Origin: Streptomyces spiroverticillatus
Lineage (GTDB): Bacteria; Actinomycetota; Actinomycetes; Streptomycetales; Streptomycetaceae
Reading direction: 5' to 3'
Length of the DNA: 64,000 nucleotides
Assembly (NCBI GenBank): GCA_014650415.1
Contig: BMUX01000013.1
Coordinates: forward strand, 124,001 to 188,000
Shown: in pieces, positions 51,108-60,212 of the stretch
Layout: each line of letters opens with the position of its first letter
Position numbering within the stretch: the stretch's first letter is position 1
Translations under genes and position numbers: made by a program
Notes under the pieces: model-generated
Databases searched by the model: none
What the model was told of the DNA's origin: nothing
What the model saw: the letters and a program-made list of their open reading frames with translations, nothing else

Positions 51108-52667
51108 GTGTCAATAAGCGAAGCGGTCGACGCAGCCGAAGCGCCCGGCGCCGGGCAGCTCGTCGTCGAGACCACGGCCGGAGCCCTGCGCGGCACCGTC
51201 CGCCACGACAGCCACGCCTGGCTCGGCGTCCCGTTCGCACAGCCGCCGGTGGGGGAGCTGAAGTGGCGCGCCCCGCAGCCCGTCTCGCCCTGGGAGGGGG
51301 TGCGCGAGGCGACGGCGTACGGTCCCGCCGCCGTGCAGCTCTCCCGCTTCGACCCGACGGCACCCCCGTACGACCGCGACAGCGAGGACTGCCTCTACCT
51401 CAACGTCTTCGCCCCGGCCGCCCCCGCCCCGTCGCCCCGCCCGGTCCTGGTCTGGATCCACGGCGGCGGCTTCGTCTTCGGCACCGGCGCGGACTACGAC
51501 GGCTCGGTCCTCGCCGAGCGCGGCGACGTGGTCGTGGTGACCCTGAACTACCGGCTCAGCTCCTGGGGCTTCCTGCACCTCGCGGGCGTCGACCCGTCGG
51601 TGGCGGACTCCAACGTGGGCGTACGGGACCAGGTCGCCGCCCTTCAGTGGGTGCGGGACAACATCGCGGCCTTCGGTGGCGACCCCTCCCGCGTGACGAT
51701 CGTCGGCGAGTCGGCCGGCGGCATGAGCGTCGGCACCCTCCTCGGCGTCCCCGCAGCCCGCGGCCTCTTCCACGGCGCGGTGCTGCTCAGCGGCAGCGCC
51801 GCCGACCAGCAGGACGCCGCGACCGGCACGGCCGCCGCGAAGGCGCTCCTGGCCCGGCTCGGCATCCCGGAGACGGAGCCGGGCCGCATCCGCGACGTAC
51901 CCCTGGCGGAGCTGCGTGCCGCGACCGAGGAGCTGGCCCACGCGGGCGGCCACGACGGCAGGCAGGGCATCCCGTTCGTGCCGGTCGTCGACGGCGACCT
52001 CATCCCGTACGTGCCGCTGGCCGCCGTGGCGGACGGCGCGGTCGCCGACGTACCGCTGCTGGTGGCGTGCTGCCGTGACGAGATGGCCATCTTCACGTTC
52101 ATGGCCGAGGACAACCCGATCACCCGCTCCCTGGAGGAGCGGACCGGACCACAGGCGTGGACCGAACTCCTGCGCCGGTACGAGCAGTTCGAGCCGGAGG
52201 GGGCGGCCGTCGGCGGCAACCCCCGCAAGACGCTGCTCGGCGACGCCATGTTCGTCATGCCGTCGATACGGGTCGCCGAGGCCCAGGTGCGCGCGGGCGG
52301 CAAGGCGTGGATGCACCGCTTCGACCACCAGCCGCCCATGGAGCCGTACAACATGCTCGGCCCCACGCACGCGGCCGACATCCCCTGCCTGTGGAGCCGG
52401 GAGCCCTCCTTCGACCTGTGCTCGCTGAGCGGCGAACCGGCCGACGGTTTCATGGACATGAGCGAGGCGGACAAGGCGGCGTCGGCAGCCCTCCAGGACG
52501 CCGTCCTCTCCCTGGTCCGCGACGGCCGCCCGAGCCTGCCCGGCGGCCCGGAGTGGCCCGCGTACGACGAGAAGACGCGCCCGCAGATGCTGATCACGGC
52601 GCAGCCGGAACTGGCCCACGACCCGACGGGCGAGCGGCGCGAGGCGTGGGAGGGGATCACGGGCTGA
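51108..52667 (+). CDS. type B carboxylesterase
   Basis: 519 residues, alpha/beta hydrolase. Motifs: EDCLYLNVFAP, oxyanion loop WIHGGGFVFG, nucleophile elbow VGESAGGMSVG, acidic residue likely in CCRDEMAIF, and His in GPTHAADIPCLW. No signal peptide, so cytosolic. GTG 51108 has AAAGG 11 nt upstream; GTG 51101 is out of frame. Para-nitrobenzyl esterase-like; natural substrate unknown. Ends 76 bp before pip. Confidence 0.92.
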   Translation: MSISEAVDAAEAPGAGQLVVETTAGALRGTVRHDSHAWLGVPFAQPPVGELKWRAPQPVSPWEGVREATAYGPAAVQLSRFDPTAPPYDRDSEDCLYLNVFAPAAPAPSPRPVLVWIHGGGFVFGTGADYDGSVLAERGDVVVVTLNYRLSSWGFLHLAGVDPSVADSNVGVRDQVAALQWVRDNIAAFGGDPSRVTIVGESAGGMSVGTLLGVPAARGLFHGAVLLSGSAADQQDAATGTAAAKALLARLGIPETEPGRIRDVPLAELRAATEELAHAGGHDGRQGIPFVPVVDGDLIPYVPLAAVADGAVADVPLLVACCRDEMAIFTFMAEDNPITRSLEERTGPQAWTELLRRYEQFEPEGAAVGGNPRKTLLGDAMFVMPSIRVAEAQVRAGGKAWMHRFDHQPPMEPYNMLGPTHAADIPCLWSREPSFDLCSLSGEPADGFMDMSEADKAASAALQDAVLSLVRDGRPSLPGGPEWPAYDEKTRPQMLITAQPELAHDPTGERREAWEGITG

Positions 52668-52743
52668 GCCGCGGGGGGCGGCGTTACGGTGGGCCGGGCC
52701 CGATCCCGGCCCGCCGTCACCCGCACCCCAGGAGGTCCCGGCC

Positions 52744-53703
52744 ATGCCCGCCCCGTACCCGATCCTCGATCCGTACGACCAAGGACTCCTCGACGTCGGC
52801 GACGGCAACCGCATCCACTGGGAGGTCTCCGGCAACCCGGACGGCAAGCCCGCGCTGGTCGTGCACGGCGGGCCGGGGTCCGGGAGCTCCCCGCGCAACC
52901 GCAAGCACTTCGACCCCGACCGCTACCGGCTGATCCTCTTCGACCAGCGCGGCTGCGGCCGCAGCACCCCGCACGTCGCGGACCCGGCCACGAGCCTGGA
53001 GCACAACACCACCGCGCACCTGATCGCCGACATGGATAAGCTCCGCCAACACCTGGGTGTGGAACGGTGGTTGCTGTTCGGCGGGTCGTGGGGGTCGACG
53101 CTGGTCCTCGCGTACGCCCAGGCCTTCCCGGAGCGTGTGAGCGAGGTCGTCCTCGCCGGAGTGACGACGACGCGGCGCTCGGAGATCGCCTGGCTGTACG
53201 GGGGAGCCGGGCGCTTCTTCCCCGAGGCGCACGCCCGGTTCCGGGAGCAGATCCCGGAAGCAGAGCGGGACGACCTGGTGGCGGCCTATGCGCGGCGTGC
53301 GTCGAGCGCGGACCTCGCGGTGCGGGACAAGGCGGTCGCCGACTGGTGTGCGTGGGAGGACGCGGTGCTGGGCCTGGAGCCGGTGCGGCCGAGCACCGCT
53401 CCGTACGCGGGGCGGCCGGAGGCGGGCCGGATCTCGCTGGTGCGCATCGCGTCCCACTACTTCGCGCACGGGGCGTGGCTGGAGGAGGGTGAACTGGTGC
53501 GCGGCGCGGGCAAGTTGGCGGGCATCCCGGGCGTGCTCCTCCAGGGCCGCCACGACCTGGGCGGGCCCCCGCACACGGCCTGGGAGCTGGCCCAGGCCTG
53601 GCCCGGCGCGGAACTGCGGATCTTCGACGACTCGGGCCACATGGGCGGAACGGGAATGGGCGAGGCGATGGCGGAGGCGCTGGAGAGGTTCGCGGGAAAG
53701 TAG
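52744..53703 (+). CDS. pip: prolyl aminopeptidase (proline iminopeptidase, S33)
   Basis: Removes N-terminal proline from peptides; cytosolic, 319 residues. Blocks: VVHGGPGSGSSPRNRKHFD, LFDQRGCGRSTPH, nucleophile FGGSWGSTLVLAYAQ, VLAGVTTTRRSE, Asp in LLQGRHDLGGPP and His in DDSGHMGG. AGGAGG precedes ATG 52744. With secreted Tap 45 kb away it could complete peptide breakdown. Confidence 0.95.
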   Translation: MPAPYPILDPYDQGLLDVGDGNRIHWEVSGNPDGKPALVVHGGPGSGSSPRNRKHFDPDRYRLILFDQRGCGRSTPHVADPATSLEHNTTAHLIADMDKLRQHLGVERWLLFGGSWGSTLVLAYAQAFPERVSEVVLAGVTTTRRSEIAWLYGGAGRFFPEAHARFREQIPEAERDDLVAAYARRASSADLAVRDKAVADWCAWEDAVLGLEPVRPSTAPYAGRPEAGRISLVRIASHYFAHGAWLEEGELVRGAGKLAGIPGVLLQGRHDLGGPPHTAWELAQAWPGAELRIFDDSGHMGGTGMGEAMAEALERFAGK

Positions 53704-53766
53704 AGGCCCTGTTGCGGCAATTCCTGCTGGAAACAAATCCGCCGTGAATTGCCCTCGTCCTGAAAT

Positions 53767-53807
53767 CACTTCACCCGGATGGCGCAGCGCGCTGTCCGGG
53801 TGAAGTG
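53767..53807 (+). terminator. hairpin after pip
   Basis: CACTTCACCCGGA (53767-53779) pairs with TCCGGGTGAAGTG (53795-53807), 13 bp, loop 15 nt. Confidence 0.85.
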
Positions 53808-53926
53808 CTCCGGAGGCATCCGGGCGGTGAGCGCACGCCCGTGCAAGCCGTTGTGGCGAGAAAATCATGCGTGGAATCCTCGAAACGTCAACTCACCAAG
53901 TGCAGTGACAATCCGAGGGAGTTGCT

Positions 53927-54298
53927 GTGTTCACAAGAAGACGCGACAAAGAAAAACAGGGGAGTTCCGCGGCGCTGCGCCGGACCGTTCTCGCCGCCGC
54001 CGGAGCGCTCCTCCTGGTGGCCGCACTGCCGTCCAGCGCCGGGGCGGCGGGCGGACAGTTCACCTTCAGCCGCAACGACGGGTCCGTGGATGCCCTGTTC
54101 GCGCCGCCCAACGACGTGTGCCTCCCGCTGAGCGGCGGCGCGGCCCACGCGAGCAACGACACCGACGCCACGGCCTTCGTCTTCCTCGACGGAGGGTGCT
54201 CGCAGCTCTCGGCGATCGTCGGGGTCGGCGGGACCTGGGACCAGTACAACCCGCCGCCGCAGCCCGCCTACAGTGTCCGCTTCGGTTCGTCGGGCTGA
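53927..54298 (+). CDS. small secreted protein, first of a pair
   Basis: 123 residues: charged MFTRRRDKEKQGSSAALRR, then a hydrophobic signal (TVLAAAGALLLVAALPSSAG) cleaved near AGAAG. Mature ~80 residues are Gly/Ser/Asp-rich with two cysteines (NDVCLPL and DGGCSQL) and FTFSRNDGSVDALF at the start; probably a small beta-protein with one disulfide. GAGGGAG precedes GTG 53927. 26 bp separates it from the next small gene. Family not recognised. Confidence 0.78.
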   Translation: MFTRRRDKEKQGSSAALRRTVLAAAGALLLVAALPSSAGAAGGQFTFSRNDGSVDALFAPPNDVCLPLSGGAAHASNDTDATAFVFLDGGCSQLSAIVGVGGTWDQYNPPPQPAYSVRFGSSG

Positions 54299-54324
54299 AC
54301 GAACCACCGCTCAAGGAGGCAAGA

Positions 54325-54561
54325 ATGAAGCGCAAACTGTCCTTGATGTTCGCGGCAATGGCGGTCGGGGCAATGGCCCTCGCCGCTCCGGCGAGCGCGC
54401 AGATTCGCGGCGCCGACGACTGGCACCTCAATCCCGCAGGTGTCTTCCAGACCGAGTACGACTGCGTGGTGGCCGGGCAGACCGGCTATCTCGGCGGTGC
54501 CTGGAAGGATTTCCGGTGCGAATACGTGGGGCTGGGCTGGCGGATGTGGGTCCTGACCTAG
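54325..54561 (+). CDS. small secreted protein, second of a pair
   Basis: 78 residues: signal MKRKLSLMFAAMAVGAMALA, cleavage after PASA, leaving about 53 residues starting QIRGADDWHLNPAGVFQ with two cysteines (EYDCVVAG and FRCEYVG) and Trp/Tyr-rich end GLGWRMWVLT. AAGGAGG sits 5 nt before ATG 54325. Likely co-transcribed with the previous gene. Unrecognised; the size and disulfide allow a secreted effector or bacteriocin-like peptide, with no further support. Confidence 0.78.
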   Translation: MKRKLSLMFAAMAVGAMALAAPASAQIRGADDWHLNPAGVFQTEYDCVVAGQTGYLGGAWKDFRCEYVGLGWRMWVLT

Positions 54562-54586
54562 CCGTACACAACGAGCCGTGCACGCA

Positions 54587-54626
54587 ACGAGGGGCCGGCC
54601 CGGGAATTCCCGGGCCGGCCCCTCGT
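54587..54626. terminator. 40-bp perfect palindrome
   Basis: The half ACGAGGGGCCGGCCCGGGAA (54587-54606) is followed immediately by its exact reverse complement, centred on GAATTC. It lies between the small secreted genes and the convergent ABC exporter, so it is a bidirectional terminator; its loop-less perfection is unusual. Confidence 0.9.
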
Positions 54627-54637
54627 CCGTATGGCCC

Positions 54638-56476
54638 CTACCCGTGCCACGACCTCCACAGCGCCGCGTACGCCCCGTCCGCCGCCACCAGCTCGTCGTG
54701 GCTGCCGAGTTCGGCGATCCGGCCGTCCTCGACGACCGCGATCACGTCCGCGTCGTGCGCGGTGTGCAGCCGGTGCGCGATGGCGATCACCGTACGGCCC
54801 TCCAGCACCCTGGCCAGGGAACGCTCCAGGTGCCGGGCCGCCCTCGGGTCGAGCAGCGACGTCGCCTCGTCCAGGACCAGCGTGTGCGGGTCCGCCAGCA
54901 CCAGCCGGGCCAGCGCGATCTGCTGCGCCTGCGCCGGGGTGAGGGCGAAGCCCCCGGACCCCACCTCGGTGTCCAGCCCGTCGGACAGGCCCCGGGCCCA
55001 GGCGTCGGCGTCCACGGCCCCGAGAGCCGCCCACAGTTCGGCGTCCTCGGCTCCGACCCGCGCGAGGCGCAGATTGTCCCGCAGCGAGCCCACGAACACG
55101 TGGTGCTCCTGGTTGACCAGCGCCACGTGCGCCCGCACCCGCTCCGCCTGCATCCGGGCCAACTCGGCCCCACCGAGGGTGAGTTCACCCGTGCGTGGCG
55201 CGTAGATGCCCGCCATCAGCCGCCCGAGCGTCGACTTCCCGGCACCCGAGGGGCCGACCAGTGCGACCCGCGTCCCCGGTGCGACGTCCAGCGACACCTG
55301 GTGCAGTACGTCGATGCCCTCCCGGTAGCCGAAGTTCACCTCGTCCGAGCGCAGCCGCCGCCCGTCGGGCGTCACCTTCTCGTCCCCGGCGTCCGGCTCG
55401 ATGTCGTGCACGCCCACCAGTCGGGCCAACGACACCTGGGCGACCTGGAGTTCGTCGTACCAGCGCAGGATCAGGTTGACCGGATCCACCAGCATTTGCG
55501 CCAGCAGCGCACCCGTCGTCAGCTGACCGACCGTCAACCAGCCCTGGAGCACGAACACTCCGCCGATCACGACCGACCCGCAGAGGATGGTGACGTGCGT
55601 GGCGCTGACCACGGGGAAGAGGACGGTGCGCAGCCAGAGGGTGTAATTTTCCCACGCGGTCCATTCCCGGACCCGCTGGTCGGAGAGCGCCACCCGCCGG
55701 TTCCCGAGGCGGTGCGCCTCGATCGTGCGGCCCGCGTCGACCGTCTCGGTGAGCATCGCCGCGACCGCCGCGTACCCGGCAGCCTCCGAGCGGTAGGCCG
55801 AGGCCGCCCGCTTGAAGTACCACCGGCAGCCGATGATCAGCACGGGCAGCGCCAGCAGCACGGCCAGCGCCAGCGGCGGCGCGGTCGCCGTCAGACCGGC
55901 CAGCAGCAGCACCGCCCACACCACGCCGATCGCAAGCTGCGGGACGGCCTCCCGCATCGCGTTCGCGAGCCGGTCGATGTCGGTGGTGATGCGCGACAGC
56001 AGGTCACCGGTGCCCGCCCGCTCCAGCACACCCGGCGGCAGCGCGACGGATCGGACCAGGAAGTCCTCGCGCAGGTCCGCGAGCATGCGCTCGCCGAGCA
56101 TCGCACCGTTCACCCTGGTCTGCCGTACGAAGAAGGCCTGCACCAGCAGCGCGGCGGCGAACAGCCCCGCCGTGCGCTCCAGATGCAGCTCCTTCGCGCC
56201 CTCCGTCAGGTCCTCGATGACCCCGCCGAGCAGGTACGGGCCCGCCATCGACGCGATCACCGCGAGCGTGTTGAAGCCGATCAGCGCGGCGAAGGACTTC
56301 CGGTGCCGCCGCAGCAGCCCGGTGACGTACCCGCGCACGGTCGCCGGACTGCCCACCGGCAGCGTCGTCGCCGACTCGGGGGCGGCCGGGTCGTACGCCG
56401 GGGGAGACACCCCGATCCGGGGCGAGCGCTTGGCCGTCGTAGTTGCCGTGGCGCCCTTGGTCGTGGTGGCGCTCAT
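54638..56476 (-). CDS. ABC exporter half-transporter with intact Walker A and degenerate signature
   Basis: 612 residues: ~45 polar residues, six-helix exporter domain, then ATPase. Walker A GPSGAGKSTLG and Walker B LVLDEATSLLD are intact, but the signature that should read LSGGQ is LTPAQAQQIALAR. H-loop IAIAHRLHTAH is present. Overlaps the preceding gene by 4 bp (ATGA), so the two make one heterodimer. Exports hydrophobic compounds, peptides or lipids in this family; cargo unknown. Confidence 0.9.
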   Translation of the reverse strand: MSATTTKGATATTTAKRSPRIGVSPPAYDPAAPESATTLPVGSPATVRGYVTGLLRRHRKSFAALIGFNTLAVIASMAGPYLLGGVIEDLTEGAKELHLERTAGLFAAALLVQAFFVRQTRVNGAMLGERMLADLREDFLVRSVALPPGVLERAGTGDLLSRITTDIDRLANAMREAVPQLAIGVVWAVLLLAGLTATAPPLALAVLLALPVLIIGCRWYFKRAASAYRSEAAGYAAVAAMLTETVDAGRTIEAHRLGNRRVALSDQRVREWTAWENYTLWLRTVLFPVVSATHVTILCGSVVIGGVFVLQGWLTVGQLTTGALLAQMLVDPVNLILRWYDELQVAQVSLARLVGVHDIEPDAGDEKVTPDGRRLRSDEVNFGYREGIDVLHQVSLDVAPGTRVALVGPSGAGKSTLGRLMAGIYAPRTGELTLGGAELARMQAERVRAHVALVNQEHHVFVGSLRDNLRLARVGAEDAELWAALGAVDADAWARGLSDGLDTEVGSGGFALTPAQAQQIALARLVLADPHTLVLDEATSLLDPRAARHLERSLARVLEGRTVIAIAHRLHTAHDADVIAVVEDGRIAELGSHDELVAADGAYAALWRSWHG

Positions 56477-58329
56477 GCCGATTCCTCGATCTCTTCTCGT
56501 GCCTTCGCATCCCGGGCCGACAGTTCGTGTATCTCCGCGCCCGCCTCCGACTCCGCGCCCGCCTCCGCCTCGTCGTCCGTCTCACGCGTGACGACCGCCC
56601 GGTAGCGCGGTTCGGTGTGCAGCAGTTCGCGGTGCTCGCCGACCGCCGCCACCTCCCCGTCGTGCACGAACACCACCCGTTCCGCTTGGTCGAGCAGCAG
56701 CGGGGAAGAGGCCAGGACCACGGTCGTACGACCGGACCTGAGCCGGGAGACACCCGCTGCCACCCGGGCTTCGGTGTGCGAGTCGACGGCCGACGTCGGC
56801 TCGTCGAGCACCAGTACCTCCGGGTCGGTCACCAACGACCGCGCCAGCGCGAGACGTTGGCGCTGACCGCCGGAGAGCGACCGGCCGCGCTCGGTGATCC
56901 GCGTCTCCATAGGGTCGCCGTCCCCCGCTCCGGAGGCCGACGCCTGCGCGAGCGCCGCCAGGACGTCCGTGCACTGCGCCGCGTCCAGGGCGTCCTCGGC
57001 GGACACCTTCCCGGAGGCCGGCACGTCGAGCAGTTCGCGCAGCGTGCCCGACAGGAGCACCGGGTCCTTGTCCTGTACGAGGACGGAGGCGCGGGCCGCG
57101 ACGAGCGGCAGCTCGTCCAGGGCGACCCCGCCCAGCCGTACGGAAGCGACCTTCTCCGTGTCGTCCTCCGCACCCGCCGGATGCCCGCCGAGCCGCTCCG
57201 CGAGCCGCCCCGCCAGGTCCGGGTCGCCGCACACCACGGCGGTGAACACGCCCGAGGGGGCGAGCAGTCCGGTCACCGGGTCGTACAGGTCGCCCGTCGG
57301 GTACTGCGCGGCCTCCTGCCCGTCGCCGGGCGCGGTGCGCCGCAGGGCCAGCACCCGGGCGGCCCGCTTGGCGGACGGCTTCGAGAAGGAGTACGCCATG
57401 GCGATCTCCTCGAAGTGCCGCAGCGGGTACATCAACAGCGTCACCGCGCTGTACACGGTGACCAGTTCGCCGACGGTCACCGTGCCCTGCCGGGCGAGCG
57501 AGGCCCCGTACCAGACGACGCCCACCAGCAGCAGACCCGGCAGCAGCACCTGGACGGCGGCGATCAGCGCCCACATGCGGGCGCTGCGCACGGCGGCCTT
57601 CCTGACCTCCTGCGAGGCCTCGCGGTAGCGCCCGAGGAAGAGCTCCTCGCCGCCGATGCCGCGCAGCACGCGCAGACCCGCGACCGTGTCGGACGCCAGC
57701 TCCGTCGCCCTGCCCGCCTTCTCGCGCTGCACGTCGGCACGCGCGGTGGCCTTGGGCAGCAGCGGGAGCACGGCGAGCGCGAGCGCGGGCACGCCGATGG
57801 CGACGACCACGCCGAGCGCGGGCTGGTAGACCACCAGGCCGACGCAGACGACGACCAGCGCGAGGACGGCCGCCGCGAACCGCGACAGCGCCTCGACGAA
57901 CCACCCAATCTTTTCGACGTCACCTGTTGAAACCGCCACGACTTCGCCCGCCGCCACCCGGCGGGTCAGCGCGGCTCCCAGCTCGGCGGTCCTGCGCGCC
58001 AGCAACTGCTGCACGCGGGCGGCCGCCGTGATCCAGTTCGTGACCGCGACCCGGTGCAGCATCGTGTCACCGAGCGCGAGCGCGATCCCCATCAGCACCA
58101 GCAGCCCCGCACCCAGCGCGAGCCGTGTGCCCGACCGGTCGACGACGGCCTGCACAGCCATGCCGACCCCGAGCGGCAGCCCGGCCACCCCGAGCTGGTG
58201 CAGCAGCCCCCAGCCCATGGCCTTCACCTGCCCGCCGAGCTGGCTGCGCCCCAGCCACAGCAGGAACCGGCCCCCGGAGCGAACGTCGGGTTCGCCGGGG
58301 TCTTGATACGGAAGATCCTTGATCTGCAT
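56473..58329 (-). CDS. ABC exporter half-transporter with degenerate Walker A and intact signature
   Basis: 618 residues: exporter membrane domain (six helices) and ATPase. The P-loop position reads VVCGDPDLAGRL with no Lys, so ATP binding there is impaired. The signature is canonical: RSLSGGQRQRLALARSL; Walker B EVLVLDEPTSAVD keeps its Glu. The C-terminus is Glu/Ala-rich (EAEAGAESEAGAE). First gene of the coupled pair. With the partner, one composite site (partner Walker A plus this LSGGQ) stays functional and the other is dead. Confidence 0.9.
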   Translation of the reverse strand: MQIKDLPYQDPGEPDVRSGGRFLLWLGRSQLGGQVKAMGWGLLHQLGVAGLPLGVGMAVQAVVDRSGTRLALGAGLLVLMGIALALGDTMLHRVAVTNWITAAARVQQLLARRTAELGAALTRRVAAGEVVAVSTGDVEKIGWFVEALSRFAAAVLALVVVCVGLVVYQPALGVVVAIGVPALALAVLPLLPKATARADVQREKAGRATELASDTVAGLRVLRGIGGEELFLGRYREASQEVRKAAVRSARMWALIAAVQVLLPGLLLVGVVWYGASLARQGTVTVGELVTVYSAVTLLMYPLRHFEEIAMAYSFSKPSAKRAARVLALRRTAPGDGQEAAQYPTGDLYDPVTGLLAPSGVFTAVVCGDPDLAGRLAERLGGHPAGAEDDTEKVASVRLGGVALDELPLVAARASVLVQDKDPVLLSGTLRELLDVPASGKVSAEDALDAAQCTDVLAALAQASASGAGDGDPMETRITERGRSLSGGQRQRLALARSLVTDPEVLVLDEPTSAVDSHTEARVAAGVSRLRSGRTTVVLASSPLLLDQAERVVFVHDGEVAAVGEHRELLHTEPRYRAVVTRETDDEAEAGAESEAGAEIHELSARDAKAREEIEESA

Positions 58330-58551
58330 GAGTTCCTACGGGTCGACGCGCCGCCGGCAGGGGCGGTGAGCGGATACGGGGGACGGGGGGAGCGGAACCG
58401 ATCCGATGCCGCAAACCGTGCAAGGTTCGCGCTTTTCGGGGGTCGCGGGCAATCGATTAATGCGCAGGCCCCCACAGAACCCGCCAAATTCCCAGCACCG
58501 GCGGCGACCGGGTCTGGTGTTCCCGTGCGTCCCGCGATTCACTCCTGTCGC

Positions 58552-60177
58552 ATGAGACAACGAAGGACCATGTCCATGCTCAGCGGTCTCGCGCTGGCCG
58601 CCAGTGCGCTCCTCGGGGCCACCCCGGCCGCCGCCGCGCCCGGCCCGGTGCCGCCGCCGGAGTTCGGCACCGACTGGCACGACCCGCTGACCGCCGCCCC
58701 GCCCGTGGTCAAGCCGCACACCCGGTCCTGCCAAGTGACCCTGGGCGAGGCCCAGTTCCGCGACTTCACCCCGTACAAGGGCAGTTACACCCCGCCGAAG
58801 AAGTGCGGCGACACGTGGAGCAAGGTGGTCCTGCGCCTCGACGGCAAGGTCAAGGGCCGCCAGTACGACCGCCTCGGCCACCTCCACGTCGGCGGTGTCG
58901 AAGTCCTCCGCACGTCCACCCCGCAGCCCTCCCCGGACGGCATCACCTGGTCCGTGGAGAAGGACGTCACCCGCTACAGCGACACCTTCCGCCGTACGCA
59001 GGACGTCGAGATGCTCATCGGCAATGTCGTCAACGAGACGTACACCGGCGTCATCGACGTCAAGGCGACGTTGACCTTCTACGCCGCCGAGGGCCGCGAC
59101 CGGCGCACGAAGCCCGCCGCCACCCCCGACCGCGTGCTCACCCTCAACGACAACTCCCTTGTCACCCCGCGCAATGCACAGCGCATTCTCGCCGAGGTGT
59201 ACGCCACCGGCTCCGGCGGCGGCTGCGAGGAGTACTGGTACCTCTCCGTGCCCGAGAAGGCCCCGTACTCCTGCAAGTCCGCCGACGGCCCCTACCGCGA
59301 GGTCCAGCTCAAGGTCGACGGAAAGCTCGCCGGAATCGCCGCGCCCTTCCCGACCGTGTGGACCGGCGGCTGGTCCAACCCCTTCCTCTGGTACACCGTC
59401 CCCGGCCCCCGCGCGCTCGACGTCAAGCCCATCCAGTACGACCTGACGCCGTTCGCCGGAATCCTCAACGACGGCCGCCCGCACAAGATCGAGGTCGGCG
59501 TCGTCGGCGTACCGGCCGGGCAGGAGGGCTGGAGCCACCCGGTGAACGTCCTCGTCTGGCAGGACCACGGCAGCCGCGTCGTCACCGGCGGCCTCATCCG
59601 CCACACCGAGGGCGCGCCGGCCAACTCCACGACGTACACACCCGGTTCGGAGCACCGGCTCGACACGCGCGGCGGCCACGCACTGACCGTCGAGGGGTAC
59701 GTCAACACCTCGCGCGGCCGTGTCACCACCCGCGTCGCGCGCACCCTGGAGAACACCTCCGTGCACCGGTGGACCGACGGCGAGAGCCTGGACGCCCTCA
59801 AGGGCGAGTGGCGGGACGACGAGACGGTGACGGTCACGGGCGCCCACGGGCCCACGCGCAGCACCGAGGCGCGCCGGACGTACGCCATGGACGGCACGAC
59901 CACGCTCGGCACAGGTGACCGGCTGCGCACCGTGCTCACCCTCGGCGACAAGGCGGACACGGCGTCCTTCACCGGCAAGCGGCGCACCGGTCACACCCGG
60001 CTGGACCACGTATACAGCGGCGACGCCACGTACACCGCGAACGTGCCGCGCGACCAGCGGCACGCGGTCGCCACCACCGGCGAGCGCTACCGGCTCAGCG
60101 GCTCCGGCATCGGCTGCTACGACCGCAGCGTGAAGACCGTGCAGGGGACGCTCGTGGAGGACCGCACCCACTGCTGA
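58552..60177 (+). CDS. secreted PNGase A-like amidase
   Basis: 541 residues, secreted. The RQRR-bearing ATG 58552 gives a signal peptide (LSGLALAASALLGA to AAAAP); without it (ATGs 58570 or 58576, near GAAGGA) the charged end would be lost. The body resembles peptide-N4-(N-acetyl-beta-glucosaminyl)asparagine amidase A: HLHVGGVEVLRTSTPQPS, ITWSVEKDVTRYSD, GGGCEEYWYLSVPE and WTGGWSNPFLWYTVPGPRAL. This family frees N-glycans from glycopeptides. Even number of cysteines, export consistent. Not tested here. Confidence 0.85.
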   Translation: MRQRRTMSMLSGLALAASALLGATPAAAAPGPVPPPEFGTDWHDPLTAAPPVVKPHTRSCQVTLGEAQFRDFTPYKGSYTPPKKCGDTWSKVVLRLDGKVKGRQYDRLGHLHVGGVEVLRTSTPQPSPDGITWSVEKDVTRYSDTFRRTQDVEMLIGNVVNETYTGVIDVKATLTFYAAEGRDRRTKPAATPDRVLTLNDNSLVTPRNAQRILAEVYATGSGGGCEEYWYLSVPEKAPYSCKSADGPYREVQLKVDGKLAGIAAPFPTVWTGGWSNPFLWYTVPGPRALDVKPIQYDLTPFAGILNDGRPHKIEVGVVGVPAGQEGWSHPVNVLVWQDHGSRVVTGGLIRHTEGAPANSTTYTPGSEHRLDTRGGHALTVEGYVNTSRGRVTTRVARTLENTSVHRWTDGESLDALKGEWRDDETVTVTGAHGPTRSTEARRTYAMDGTTTLGTGDRLRTVLTLGDKADTASFTGKRRTGHTRLDHVYSGDATYTANVPRDQRHAVATTGERYRLSGSGIGCYDRSVKTVQGTLVEDRTHC

Positions 60178-60212
60178 ACGGCTGTTCGGTGAGCAGTGGC
60201 AGCATGGGACGC

